Of a DNA stretch of 35,302 nucleotides, positions 7,157 through 16,041 are shown piece after piece. Every line of letters begins with the position of its first letter. Position 1 is the first letter of the stretch. The notes under the pieces were generated by a model. The model saw only the letters and a list, made by a program, of their open reading frames with translations, did no database searches and was not told where the DNA came from. The translations under genes and the position numbers were made by a program. Source of the stretch: Nitrospira sp. (GTDB lineage: Bacteria; Nitrospirota; Nitrospiria; Nitrospirales; Nitrospiraceae). Where the stretch lies: NCBI GenBank assembly GCA_024998645.1, contig JACOEJ010000002.1:1-35302 (forward strand), in the 5' to 3' direction.

Positions 7157-9259
7157 ATGGCATCCACGACAACCGTTACTCCAGTCGAACATCCTCCATT
7201 GCTGAAGCATCCGGACATTGTCATGTCCGTGGGTGTGGTCGGCGTGCTCATGGTCATGCTCCTGCCGCTGCCGCGGTTTTTATTGGACCTCTTGCTCAGT
7301 TTCGATATCACGATTTCCATCATTATTTTGTTGGTGGGACTGCAAGTCCGCCGGCCGATGGACTTTTCGGTATTCCCCTCGATTCTCCTGATGGTCACGC
7401 TCCTCCGGCTGTCCCTGAATATTGCGTCGACCCGCCTGATTCTGTTGCACGGCAATGAAGGGGCGGCGGCGGCAGGGGAAGTCATCCGAACGTTCGGGAC
7501 CTTTGTCGTCGGCGGGAATTACACCGTTGGCCTCGTGGTATTTGCGATCCTCGTGATCATCAATTTCGTGGTGGTGACCAAGGGCGCCGGCCGCGTGGCC
7601 GAAGTCGCCGCCCGCTTCACCTTGGATGCGATGCCGGGCAAGCAGATGGCGATCGATGCCGACCTGAACGCAGGCCTCATTAAAGAAGATGAAGCCCGAC
7701 GGCGTCGGAAGGATATCGCGGAAGAAGCGGACTTTTATGGCGCCATGGACGGTGCCAGCAAGTTTGTTCGAGGGGACGCGGTTGCGGCGGTCATCATCGT
7801 GGTGGTGAATATCGTCGGTGGACTGACCATCGGCATTCTGCAGCAAGGCATGAGCCCCGGCCTGGCGGCGCAAACCTATACGCTCCTGACCGTCGGTGAA
7901 GGTCTGGTCGCTCAAATTCCTGCGCTGATCGTCTCGACCGCCACCGGTATGATTGTGACGCGCGCCGCCTCAGAAAACGACCTTGGCGCGGAGATGACAC
8001 AGCAACTCCTCAATTCACACAGAGCCGTAGGGACAGCCGGAGGAATCTTGCTGGCCCTCGGCTTGGTGCCGGGTTTGCCGCATCTGGCCTTCCTGGTGCT
8101 CGGAGCCGGTGTGTGCGGGATTGCCTACCATCTCTATCAGCGGGAACAGGCACCTGAAACCCTGGCTCCTCCGCCGGTGACCGCCAAAGTTGACGAGCCG
8201 GTCGCCCACATCGCCCCGCTCGATCTGATGGAAGTGCAAGTGGGATATGGGCTGATCAATCTCGTTGAAGGCACACAGGGGAATGCGCTCCTGGATCGGA
8301 TCAAGGGTTTGCGGAGACAGTTTGCCGAATCCATGGGGTTTGTCGTCCCTCCCATTCATATCCGGGACAATCTACAACTGCGTCCGAATGAATACGCGAT
8401 CATGCTGAAGGGGATCGAGGTCGCAAAGGCCGAAGTTCTCCCGGGCCATGTGCTGGCGATCGATCCAGGCACGGCGCAACGCGGGATGGTACAGGGCATT
8501 CCTACGAAGGAACCGGCATTCGGATTACCGGCGTTGTGGGTCGCTGAGGACCAACGAGAGCAGGCGCAGATGGCCGGCTATACCGTCGTCGATGCCAGCT
8601 CGGCCATTACCACGCATCTCTCTGAAATCATCAAACGTCACGGCCATGAATTGCTGGGCCGGCAGGAAGCACAAGCCTTGCTCGACGAAGTTGGAAAGAC
8701 ACACCCCAAGCTGGTGGAAGAACTCATTCCGACCATGGTCTCGCTGGGAACGGTGGTCAGAATTTTGGGCAATCTCCTTAAAGAGGGCATTCCCATCCGG
8801 GATATTCGCTCCATTCTGGAAGCTATCGCCGATCATGCGATGACGACCAAGGATGCCGAACTCTTGACGGAAATGGCTCGTCAATCACTGGCCAGGACCA
8901 TTACGAAGCAGTACCAGGCACCGGATGGCTCGCTCCCGGTCATTACGCTTGATCCGCGCCTCGATCGCACGCTCGCCGAGCAAGCGTCAACATTGCCGCA
9001 GGGGGCCATGCTCAATCTGGATCCCGCGCTGTCGCACAAACTCCTGACGGCGCTCAAGCAATCAGCGGAACGCGTGGCTGCACGAGGCCAGCAGCCGATT
9101 CTGCTCTGTTCCCCGGCCGTGCGCCGACACCTTCGCCGATTGACGGACCGGCTCTTGCATTCTGTGCCGGTGGTTGGCCTGAATGAAATCGATGCCATGG
9201 TGAGATTGCAGTCACTCGATACCATCCGGCTGGACTCAGAACTTCCGCAACCGTCGTGA
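7157..9259 (+). CDS. flhA: Flagellar export platform protein FlhA
   Basis: FlhA forms the nonameric ring of the export apparatus and docks chaperone-substrate complexes. It has 700 residues, the normal length. The N-terminal half (about 20-330) holds several membrane segments and the FHIPEP signature region at about 145-190, with RVAEVAARFTLDAMPGKQMA and the DADLNAGLI block. The C-terminal half is the soluble cytoplasmic domain, containing MVSLGTVVRILGNLLKEGIPIRD-type family sequence near 530-550. AAGGG lies about 10 bases before ATG 7157. It is followed 8 bases later by flhF. Confidence 0.97.
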   Translation: MASTTTVTPVEHPPLLKHPDIVMSVGVVGVLMVMLLPLPRFLLDLLLSFDITISIIILLVGLQVRRPMDFSVFPSILLMVTLLRLSLNIASTRLILLHGNEGAAAAGEVIRTFGTFVVGGNYTVGLVVFAILVIINFVVVTKGAGRVAEVAARFTLDAMPGKQMAIDADLNAGLIKEDEARRRRKDIAEEADFYGAMDGASKFVRGDAVAAVIIVVVNIVGGLTIGILQQGMSPGLAAQTYTLLTVGEGLVAQIPALIVSTATGMIVTRAASENDLGAEMTQQLLNSHRAVGTAGGILLALGLVPGLPHLAFLVLGAGVCGIAYHLYQREQAPETLAPPPVTAKVDEPVAHIAPLDLMEVQVGYGLINLVEGTQGNALLDRIKGLRRQFAESMGFVVPPIHIRDNLQLRPNEYAIMLKGIEVAKAEVLPGHVLAIDPGTAQRGMVQGIPTKEPAFGLPALWVAEDQREQAQMAGYTVVDASSAITTHLSEIIKRHGHELLGRQEAQALLDEVGKTHPKLVEELIPTMVSLGTVVRILGNLLKEGIPIRDIRSILEAIADHAMTTKDAELLTEMARQSLARTITKQYQAPDGSLPVITLDPRLDRTLAEQASTLPQGAMLNLDPALSHKLLTALKQSAERVAARGQQPILLCSPAVRRHLRRLTDRLLHSVPVVGLNEIDAMVRLQSLDTIRLDSELPQPS

Positions 9260-9267
9260 GGTGAATA

Positions 9268-10674
9268 ATGAAAGTCAAAACATTTCATGCCTTGACCATG
9301 CAGGATGCGATTCGAGCGATCAAAGAAGAGCTGGGTCCGGATGCCGTCATCCTTTCGTCGAAGGAAGTGCATCAAGGCGGCCGGCTGATGAGTTACTTCA
9401 ATAAGCCGGTATTGGAGGTCATGGCTGCCGCCGAATATGATCCGTTGCCGCCGATCAAGCCGTCACGGGACACATCAGCCCCAAGCGAGCCACGGAAAGC
9501 TCCACAGGCGCCATCCTCTGTCAGCACCTGGACGCAGCCGGTCGGGCCGGAAGTCTTTCATGACACCTTGCAGGGAATGTTGGCGAAACCAGCGCCTCCG
9601 TCCCATGTGTATGGCATGAATCAGCCTGTGGCGCCCTCGCCGGCCGCTCGTCATACGCGCCCGACCTCACCGCGATCATCGAATATCAAACAGGGTCGCT
9701 TACAAGATCTGCGTAAAGAATTGCGCGAATTGAGCCGGGAGATCGGCGCGTCCTTGCCGGCGGCCTCACAATCATTGAGCCAACATGCAGAGCCAGCCAT
9801 CGCTTCCTTGTGCCGCAATCTCGTCGCACAAGGACTGCGCCCGTCGAGCGCAGACCGGATCGGACGGTCGTTGGGCGTGGAACTGGCTCGTCGCAACTCG
9901 CCGGAGCCGCACGACCTCCAGAATGCGCTGGCAAAGTGTCTGGCACAAGACATGCGCGTGAGCGGATCCCTGCTTTCCGGTCAAGGAGATCGGACGATCG
10001 CCATGATGATCGGTACAAATGGAGCCGGCAAGACGGCCGCGATCACAAAGCTGGCGGCACACTATCAGTTGGAAGAAAAGAAGTCCGTCGCCATTGTCTC
10101 GCTGGACACCTATCGATTGGCTTCGGTCGAGCAACTTCGGATGTATGCCGATGTGTTGGGCATCCCCTGCGAATCGGCTATGTCTGCCAAACAGGCCGCG
10201 GCCTATGTCCACAAGCATGCCGATGCCGACCTGATTCTGATCGATACGGCCGGTTTCGGAGAAAAGGATCTGGCCTTAGTGCACACCCTGCATCAGCTCC
10301 TCAAGACCGAACCGGAAGTGCAAACACACGTCGTGGTCTCGGCCTCGACACGTGAGCAGGATTTACAGCGTCAGGTGGCACAGATTCATGCCCTCCCGCT
10401 TTTGCGGCTGTTGTTTAGCAAGCTCGATGAAACGGATTCCTTCGGGGCACTGTACGAATTGAGCCACCAATCAGGCATTCCACTGTCCTATTGGAGCGCC
10501 GGTCAGCGGGTTCCAGAGGACCTTGAAGTCGCCACACCGCAACGGCTGGCCGAGCTTCTAGTCGGACGTCGCTACACTGTTCCGTTCCGATCGTCACTGG
10601 ATACTCACGCCCCGGCGGAGCGGTCACAGCCACGCAGCTCACACGAAGTAACCATGGACACTGTTACGCGGTAG
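9268..10674 (+). CDS. flhF: Flagellar placement GTPase FlhF
   Basis: FlhF is an SRP-family GTPase that marks the cell pole for flagellar assembly. The 468-residue protein has the B-domain start MKVKTFHALTMQDAIRAIKEELG, a Pro/Ser-rich linker (about 57-140), an N-type helical region, and a G domain with the P-loop GTNGAGKT at 249-256, DTYRLASVEQLR at 280-291 and DTAGF at 326-330. These are the SRP GTPase elements needed for GTP binding and dimerisation. It lies between flhA and flhG as in polar flagellates, which suggests polar flagella. The start is supported by GAGGTG just upstream. Confidence 0.96.
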   Translation: MKVKTFHALTMQDAIRAIKEELGPDAVILSSKEVHQGGRLMSYFNKPVLEVMAAAEYDPLPPIKPSRDTSAPSEPRKAPQAPSSVSTWTQPVGPEVFHDTLQGMLAKPAPPSHVYGMNQPVAPSPAARHTRPTSPRSSNIKQGRLQDLRKELRELSREIGASLPAASQSLSQHAEPAIASLCRNLVAQGLRPSSADRIGRSLGVELARRNSPEPHDLQNALAKCLAQDMRVSGSLLSGQGDRTIAMMIGTNGAGKTAAITKLAAHYQLEEKKSVAIVSLDTYRLASVEQLRMYADVLGIPCESAMSAKQAAAYVHKHADADLILIDTAGFGEKDLALVHTLHQLLKTEPEVQTHVVVSASTREQDLQRQVAQIHALPLLRLLFSKLDETDSFGALYELSHQSGIPLSYWSAGQRVPEDLEVATPQRLAELLVGRRYTVPFRSSLDTHAPAERSQPRSSHEVTMDTVTR

Positions 10675-10685
10675 GAGGAAAGACT

Positions 10686-11552
10686 ATGCAGAGCGGATCG
10701 TTTACACCAATGGCAGGGGACGTGTCAGAGCGAGCCTCGTCGCTGACGCACGTCATCGCCGTGGCCAGCGGTAAAGGCGGCGTGGGAAAGACCAACATCG
10801 TGGCCAATATGGCGATGGGACTGAGTAAAGCAGGGAAGCGGGTCCTGGTCTTGGATGCCGACCTCGGATTGGGAAATCTGGATGTGCTGCTGGGTTTGGT
10901 TCCTGAGCATACGATCGAGCATGTGCTGGCCGGGACTCACTGCTTGGATGACGTGATTGTCGACGGTCCTGGTGGAATCCGGGTTATGCCTGCCAGCTCA
11001 GGGGTTCCACAACTCACGACACTGAGTGAATCGCAACAAATGTTACTCATGGAACAGCTGGAGGCGGTCTCGCGGGATGTCGATGTCCTGCTGATCGATA
11101 CCGGAGCGGGAATTTCACCGAATGTCACCTTCTTTGCCTCGGCGGCTCAGGATACGATTGTCGTGGTGTCTCCCGAACCTACGTCCCTCACAGATGCCTA
11201 CGCACTCATCAAGGTATTGACCAGACAATATCGGGAACGTCGTTTCAAAGTCCTGGTCAACATGGCAAAAAGCCCGCGAGAAGCGGCAGAGGTGTTCAGG
11301 AAACTCGACACCGCTGCGGATCGTTTCCTGCATGTTGTGCTCGAGTATGTCGGCTATATCCCTCAGGATGATTATGTTCCGCTGGCTGTGAAGCAGCAAA
11401 AGGCGCTGCTGGAGCTGTTTCCAGGCTCGCCGGCGGCCCAGGCGCTGACGCGGCTCGCTGGGCAAGTTTTGCAGTGGCCGAAGCCGAATTTTCCTAAGAG
11501 CGCTGTGCAGCTTTTGTGGCAACGTTTACTTCAGACCACCGCAGTCATGTGA
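10686..11552 (+). CDS. flhG: Flagellar number regulator FlhG (MinD-like ATPase)
   Basis: FlhG (FleN/YlxH) is a ParA/MinD-type ATPase that works with FlhF to restrict flagellar number. The protein has 288 residues with the deviant Walker A motif KGGVGKT at 30-36, DADLGLGNLDVLLG as the switch region, and VLLIDTGAGIS as Walker B. TAGGAGGA precedes ATG 10686. The usual N-terminal FlhF-activating motif DQAxxLR is not obvious in the first 25 residues, although a 20-residue extension before the ATPase core exists. It follows flhF by 11 bases and precedes fliA by 22. Confidence 0.94.
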   Translation: MQSGSFTPMAGDVSERASSLTHVIAVASGKGGVGKTNIVANMAMGLSKAGKRVLVLDADLGLGNLDVLLGLVPEHTIEHVLAGTHCLDDVIVDGPGGIRVMPASSGVPQLTTLSESQQMLLMEQLEAVSRDVDVLLIDTGAGISPNVTFFASAAQDTIVVVSPEPTSLTDAYALIKVLTRQYRERRFKVLVNMAKSPREAAEVFRKLDTAADRFLHVVLEYVGYIPQDDYVPLAVKQQKALLELFPGSPAAQALTRLAGQVLQWPKPNFPKSAVQLLWQRLLQTTAVM

Positions 11553-11574
11553 TGGAGTCAAAGGCATATCTATT

Positions 11575-12324
11575 ATGAGTAAAACGGCAGTTCAACGTGT
11601 CCATCAAGCGATTCCCACCGGCGATGCGCATCGCGAACAACTGATCAAAGAGTTTGCGCATGTGATCCGGGCGATGGCCCATCGCCTGGCCTTTCGATTG
11701 CCCGCATACCTGGATGCCGAAGATTTGATTTCCGTCGGGACCATCGGTCTCATGGATGCGATGGAAAAATACGATCCCAATCGAGAGGCCAAGTTCAAGA
11801 CCTATGCAGAGTTCCGGATTCGTGGCGCCATGTTGGACGAAATTCGCTCGATGGATTGGATTCCACGTTCCGTGCACGAACGAATCGGTCTCCTGCAAAA
11901 GACCCATATCACATTGTTGAATCGACTGGGACGTCCTCCGTTGGATGAAGAAGTGGCGTCCGAGCTCAAGATGCCCCTGGATGAACTCGACGACTTTATC
12001 TCGCGGGCCCGTGGGGCTGTGATGATCAGTATCGACGATTTAGGTCTTCAAGAGCCGGACGGGCACAAAGTCGTCAAGATGCTCGCCGATACGCATCACC
12101 CGGACCCGTTGTCGACTTTAGTGAACGAGCGGGAGCGCGAAGCGATCGGCGAAGCCATTCAAGAATTGCCTGAAAAAGAGCGGCTGGTCCTGACCCTCTA
12201 TTATTATGAGGAACTGACGATGAAGGAAATCGGCGAGCTCTTGAAAGTCACGGAATCTCGTGTGTGCCAGATTCACACAAAAGCCATCCTCCGACTGAAA
12301 GCCTTTCTTCACGCCGAAGGGTAG
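11575..12324 (+). CDS. fliA: RNA polymerase sigma factor FliA (sigma-28)
   Basis: FliA directs RNA polymerase to late flagellar promoters (flagellin, flgM, chemotaxis genes). It has 249 residues. Seen: sigma region 2 (about 25-98) with DAEDLISVGTIGLMDAMEKY and the EFRIRGAMLDEIRSMDWIPR block typical of FliA, region 3 (about 100-160) and region 4 (about 193-243) with LPEKERLVLTLYYYEELTM and a helix-turn-helix ending in RVCQIHTKAILRLK. Its activity is expected to be held by FlgM, encoded at 18708. It closes the fliL-to-flhG run; the ribosome site is modest. Confidence 0.96.
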   Translation: MSKTAVQRVHQAIPTGDAHREQLIKEFAHVIRAMAHRLAFRLPAYLDAEDLISVGTIGLMDAMEKYDPNREAKFKTYAEFRIRGAMLDEIRSMDWIPRSVHERIGLLQKTHITLLNRLGRPPLDEEVASELKMPLDELDDFISRARGAVMISIDDLGLQEPDGHKVVKMLADTHHPDPLSTLVNEREREAIGEAIQELPEKERLVLTLYYYEELTMKEIGELLKVTESRVCQIHTKAILRLKAFLHAEG

Positions 12325-12496
12325 AGCCCGACATAAGCCGAAGTGGTGCAACTCGTTTGCCCCAGAGGCAGGCCTCACCGTGATTGTTCGTGGCGGTTTG
12401 TGCCGGATCGAACTCTTCCCATACGCGCGCTTCAGTTCTCTCTCTGAATAGCCGAGACAGAGGCATCACTTAGAAGGATGTCTCCGCTTCTTGTTC
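12325..12496. other. Intergenic gap fliA to GGDEF-like gene
   Basis: This 172-base gap holds no recognisable gene and no convincing terminator or promoter. A short GAGGC-AG-GCCTC dyad lies near 12366 and an AGAAGGA box sits at 12472-12478. A GCCGAGAC stretch at about 12451 resembles a sigma-28 -10 element, but it has no matching -35. Confidence 0.4.
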
Positions 12497-13432
12497 ATGG
12501 ATAGAGAACAGCCTACATCGGTCAACTCAACGCCCCCCATGTCTCCTATCGGATATCGTGGGCCGTTCACCCTGGGTCTCTCCCGCCTGGGTCGCTCTCG
12601 CTCACGAGTCAGTGGATCGTCTCGCCTGAAGGCCATCAGCTGTTTTACGCTGGCTCTCACGACCGGCCTAATCGCGGCCCTATGGCTGATGAGTTCTCCG
12701 GCGAGAACCACGTTCGGCACGAGCATCGGCAGCCCTCTGGGTAGCGCGTCCCTCACCGCTCCGGAATATATAGTTGGGGGGATGGGGCTCCTCATAAGCG
12801 TCAGTCTCAGTCTTGCTGGAATGTGGTTTTGGCCGTTTGCCCGGCGAATCAGAATCCAGCCCCGTGAAGAAAGTCTGGCGGCATACGACCATGTGACGGG
12901 CCTGCCCACCTTGCGCCTCTTCACCGTGCTCCTCGAACAAGGGCTCACTCGGGCGTCACATATGGGCCGCAGTATCGGCGTGCTTGTCGCGGATCTTCAT
13001 CAGTTTCGTCCGCTTCCGACCTCAGTGACCACTCCCAATATCTCGTTGATCGTGCGGGTGCAGGCCGCGCGCATCAAGAGTGCATTGCCTTCGAACAATA
13101 CCGTCGCCCGGATCGGGGATCGGCGGTTCGCAATTCTGATTGAAAACGTGGTCGCACGGGATGAGATCGATACCCTCGCACAGAATATTTATCGCACCAT
13201 GTCGCTGCCCTTGATGATTGAAGGGCAGGAGGTGCTGTTGACCTGTCAGATCGGAGGAGCCATGTATGCCTCCTCTGCCGCATCAGGAGAAAGCTTGCTG
13301 AGTCAGGCTGTGAAATCATTGGCTCTCGCGACCTTTGAGAATCCCATCCGATTCTCCGATTCCCTCAGTGAAACTCCCGGCACGCCCTCGATGGCGATGC
13401 ATTCGGCTGCCGGCGAATCTCTTCTGCGCTAG
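12497..13432 (+). CDS. Membrane protein with degenerate GGDEF domain
   Basis: No named gene is recognised. The 311-residue protein has a basic N-terminus, two hydrophobic segments (about 46-66 and 91-113) with a short periplasmic loop, and then a diguanylate-cyclase-like fold from about 130: DHVTGLPTLRLFTVLLEQGL, the GVLVADLHQF strand, and VARIGDRRFAILIEN where the GGDEF motif should be. GDRRF (207-211) replaces GGDEF, so synthesis of cyclic-di-GMP is not expected; it could bind a nucleotide or a protein partner instead. ATG 12497 is taken as start; a TTG at 12491 with AGAAGGA 12 bases upstream is equally possible. Its place between fliA and the flgF promoter suggests a motility role. Confidence 0.72.
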   Translation: MDREQPTSVNSTPPMSPIGYRGPFTLGLSRLGRSRSRVSGSSRLKAISCFTLALTTGLIAALWLMSSPARTTFGTSIGSPLGSASLTAPEYIVGGMGLLISVSLSLAGMWFWPFARRIRIQPREESLAAYDHVTGLPTLRLFTVLLEQGLTRASHMGRSIGVLVADLHQFRPLPTSVTTPNISLIVRVQAARIKSALPSNNTVARIGDRRFAILIENVVARDEIDTLAQNIYRTMSLPLMIEGQEVLLTCQIGGAMYASSAASGESLLSQAVKSLALATFENPIRFSDSLSETPGTPSMAMHSAAGESLLR

Positions 13433-13469
13433 GCAACATCTTCCTCATCAACGGAACTATTCGCCGATC

Positions 13470-13498
13470 GAAAGAGTGAGGGTGGCCTGTACTCTTTC
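13470..13498 (+). terminator. Inverted repeat after the GGDEF-like gene
   Basis: GAAAGAGT at 13470-13477 pairs perfectly with ACTCTTTC at 13491-13498 around a 13-base loop, 38 bases after the preceding stop. It may terminate the fliL-fliA-GGDEF transcript before the flgF promoter. The tail is CG-rich rather than T-rich, so a protein-binding dyad is an alternative. Confidence 0.4.
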
Positions 13499-13592
13499 CG
13501 TCCGACCGTCGATTATTTGACAACCTGTCATTTTCCTCTGCATTTCTCTCTTCTCTCATCGAACAGGTCCACGCCGGCTGAGTGTCACGATC

Positions 13593-13608
13593 TGGCATGC
13601 ACGTTGCT
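13593..13608 (+). promoter_or_regulatory. Sigma-54 (RpoN) type promoter upstream of flgF
   Basis: TGGCATGCACGTTGCT has GG at 13594-13595 and GC at 13606-13607, the exact -24/-12 spacing, with the same single T-for-C change as the site before fliL. Transcription would start near 13619, about 29 bases before the flgF GTG. It probably drives flgFGAHI. Confidence 0.72.
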
Positions 13609-13647
13609 GTATGTCCTTGCGAAACAAACCACCAAGGAGTCAAGACC

Positions 13648-14418
13648 GTGAATCGAGGTATCTATCCAATCCTGTCCGGCGCCCTCGCCCATGAGCGACG
13701 GATGCAAGTCTTCGCCAACAACATGGCGAATGTGAACACGGCCGGGTTCAAACAGGATGAGCAGACCTTCAAAGCCGTATTTCCCAAAGCGCAACTCGCC
13801 ATTCCCGCAATTCCCGGCACGGTGTCGCTGGCAAACCAAATCGTGGCGAAACCCTTCGGCCCGACGGAACGCGTGTACACGGCTCCGAATGCGGTCAAGA
13901 CAACGTATGACGCAGGACGGATCCGCCTGACCGGAAACCCCCTCGATCTCGCCATCCAAGGCCGCGGGTTCTTAGAAGTCAAAACACCCCAAGGCACACG
14001 CTATACCCGCAATGGCATGCTGTCCCTCGATAATCAACGTCGGCTCGTCACCAATCTCGGGTACCCGGTGATGGGAACGAAGGGTGAATTGAAGATACCC
14101 GTCGGGAAAATGGAAATTTCTACTCAGGGAGAAATCAAAGTCGACGGCAATCCGGTCGGAACCATCAAGGTTATGGATTTTCCCGATACCAACATGCCGG
14201 AAAAGTACGCGGAAGGGATGTTCGTATCCGATAAGGGGTTCCCTGCCAAAGCTCCCCAGGTTCAGGTCGGGCATATCGAAGATTCCAACGTCAATTCCAT
14301 CGGTGAAATGGTCAAGATGATTGAGGGCATGCGCGGCTATGAGTCGGCGCAAAAGCTCATTCAAACCTTGGACAAGATGGCGGAAACAGCCATTCAAGAA
14401 GTCGGACGCGTGTCGTAG
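13648..14418 (+). CDS. flgF: Flagellar proximal rod protein FlgF
   Basis: FlgF is a periplasmic rod subunit joining the proximal rod to FlgG. With the start at GTG 13648 the protein has 256 residues. AAGGAG at 13634-13639 lies 8 bases upstream of this GTG, whereas the open frame continues upstream to 13582 across the sigma-54 promoter, so longer starts are unlikely. Seen: the N-terminal NRGIYPILSGALAHERRMQV helix, ANNMANVNTAGFK, an LDLAIQGRGFLEV segment and the C-terminal NSIGEMVKMIEGMRGYESAQ helix, all typical of rod proteins. It is first in the flgF-flgG-flgA-flgH-flgI operon. Confidence 0.94.
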   Translation: MNRGIYPILSGALAHERRMQVFANNMANVNTAGFKQDEQTFKAVFPKAQLAIPAIPGTVSLANQIVAKPFGPTERVYTAPNAVKTTYDAGRIRLTGNPLDLAIQGRGFLEVKTPQGTRYTRNGMLSLDNQRRLVTNLGYPVMGTKGELKIPVGKMEISTQGEIKVDGNPVGTIKVMDFPDTNMPEKYAEGMFVSDKGFPAKAPQVQVGHIEDSNVNSIGEMVKMIEGMRGYESAQKLIQTLDKMAETAIQEVGRVS

Positions 14419-14427
14419 GAGGCGATT

Positions 14428-15219
14428 ATGATTCGGGCAATGTGGACAGCCGCCACCGGAATGACGGCGCAACAACTCAACGTTGATACGATCGCCAACA
14501 ACCTGGCCAACGTCAATACCAACTCATTCAAGCGCAGCCGGGCGGAGTTTGCCGATCTGCTCTACCAAATTCAGCGATTGCCGGGAACCAGCGCATCGAA
14601 CGTCGGCGTGTTTCCGGTCGGCATTCAAGTCGGTGCGGGCGTCCGACCCACGACCGTGTCGAAGGAATGGTTGCAGGGCAATATGCGGCAGACCAATAAC
14701 GATCTGGATATCGCCATTGATGGACCCGGGTTTTTCCAGGTCTCCAGACCGGATGGAACCATCATGTACACCAGGAACGGATCGTTCAAGCGCGACAACG
14801 TCGGCAACCTGGTCACCGGCGACGGGGACTTGCTGAACCCCGTTATCACCATTCCTTCCGGCGCGCTGAAGATGGATATCGGTCAGGACGGAACCGTCTC
14901 GGTCTTACTACCCGGCGTGACGCAGGCCTCACAGGTAGGCCAGATTCAGCTGACACGCTTTGACAATCCGGCCGGACTTGTCGCGATGGGGAACAATTTG
15001 TTCATCGACAGTTTTGCGTCTGGTCCTCCTACGCAAGGCACCGGAGGGTTCTCGACAGGATTCGGGACGATTCAACAGGGGTTTTTAGAAAGTTCGAACG
15101 TCAACCTGGCTGAGGAAATGGTCAATATGATTGTTGCTCAGCGGAGCTACGAGATCAATTCCAAGACGATTCAAGCGTCTGATGAGATGATGTCCATCGC
15201 GAATAATCTCCGACGGTAA
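14428..15219 (+). CDS. flgG: Flagellar distal rod protein FlgG
   Basis: FlgG builds the distal rod, the drive shaft that passes through the P- and L-rings. The 263-residue protein has the classical start MIRAMWTAATGMTAQQLNVD, the TIANNLANVNTNSFKRSRAE motif, NDLDIAIDGPGFFQV and the C-terminal NLAEEMVNMIVAQRSYEINS helix. The length matches the tightly conserved FlgG size (about 260). TAGGAGG sits just before the ATG and overlaps the flgF stop region. It is followed 10 bases later by flgA. Confidence 0.98.
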   Translation: MIRAMWTAATGMTAQQLNVDTIANNLANVNTNSFKRSRAEFADLLYQIQRLPGTSASNVGVFPVGIQVGAGVRPTTVSKEWLQGNMRQTNNDLDIAIDGPGFFQVSRPDGTIMYTRNGSFKRDNVGNLVTGDGDLLNPVITIPSGALKMDIGQDGTVSVLLPGVTQASQVGQIQLTRFDNPAGLVAMGNNLFIDSFASGPPTQGTGGFSTGFGTIQQGFLESSNVNLAEEMVNMIVAQRSYEINSKTIQASDEMMSIANNLRR

Positions 15220-15229
15220 GGATGACAGT

Positions 15230-16033
15230 ATGACCAACACTCGCATCATCACCGCAGTCTTCGTTCTTGCCCTGCTGTCCGGTCAGTCCTTCGGGGCCAG
15301 TCCGGATAAGATGGCCAAGCCAGTCTCGGTGGGGGGCCAGGGGGCCAACGGAACGGCCCTCAGCAAGCTGGATGCGACTCGTCCGACGATGCGAGAACTC
15401 CACTTCGAGCAGCTCCAAAAGACCATTCAGAAATATCTGGAAGGCGAATGGGGGACGCGGGTGAAATCGGTGCAGGTCACGCTCCTGGAGCCCCTGGATC
15501 CAATCAAGATCCCGGTTGGGGTGATTGAACTGCTGATCCCTTCCGTCGCCGGAGGCTCCACGACGATGGGGCGAAGAAGCTTCTCTATCCAGGTCATGGT
15601 CAATGGGAATGCGTGGAAGACGGTTGATGCGCTCGCTGATATTTCAGCCATGATCGATGTAGTGGTCCCGTCCAGGTTTTTGAAGTCAGAAGAAACGATT
15701 GAACCGGATGATCTGACAACAGCGCGTATCGTCACCTACGATGTGAAGCATCCTTTCATCACGGACCCGGAGGCCGCCATTGGAAAGAGCACTGCGCGTC
15801 CACTCCAGCCGAATACGCCGTTGCGTCCGACCTTCCTGAAAAAGCCCTTTATGGTGAAAAAGGGAGATCACGTCATGATTGAAGCGCGGCGTGGAAACTT
15901 CTCCGTTCAAACATCAGGAGTAACGAAGGGAAGCGGACAAGTCGGACAAACCGTCATGGTAGCCAACCTTGATTCCGGGCGAGAGCTGCGCGCGAAGATT
16001 ATCGCCCCAGGCCTCGTTCAAGTAGATTTTTAG
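15230..16033 (+). CDS. flgA: Flagellar P-ring assembly chaperone FlgA
   Basis: FlgA is a periplasmic chaperone that helps FlgI polymerise into the P-ring. The 267-residue protein has a signal peptide (MTNTRIITAVFVLALLSGQS, cleaved near SFGAS), an N-terminal alpha/beta region and a C-terminal SAF/FlgA domain: VVPSRFLKSEETIEPDDLTT, PLRPTFLKKPFMVKKGDHVM, then GQVGQTVMVANLDSGRELRA near the end. AAGGA lies 7 bases before ATG 15230. It sits between flgG and flgH, next to the ring proteins it serves. Confidence 0.94.
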   Translation: MTNTRIITAVFVLALLSGQSFGASPDKMAKPVSVGGQGANGTALSKLDATRPTMRELHFEQLQKTIQKYLEGEWGTRVKSVQVTLLEPLDPIKIPVGVIELLIPSVAGGSTTMGRRSFSIQVMVNGNAWKTVDALADISAMIDVVVPSRFLKSEETIEPDDLTTARIVTYDVKHPFITDPEAAIGKSTARPLQPNTPLRPTFLKKPFMVKKGDHVMIEARRGNFSVQTSGVTKGSGQVGQTVMVANLDSGRELRAKIIAPGLVQVDF

Positions 16034-16041
16034 GATCACGC

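Noticed and set aside
7280..7915. Long antisense open frame within flhA (and similar ones within most plus-strand genes)
   Set aside because: Composition is His/Arg-rich in the way typical of complement frames of GC-rich genes; no motif or ribosome site.
12441..12458. GCCGAGAC as a sigma-28 promoter for the GGDEF-like gene
   Set aside because: No TAAA-like -35 element at the right distance.
13582..13647. Upstream extension of flgF to an earlier ATG
   Set aside because: It would cross the sigma-54 promoter, and the GTG at 13648 has a well-spaced AAGGAG and the correct rod-protein N-terminus.
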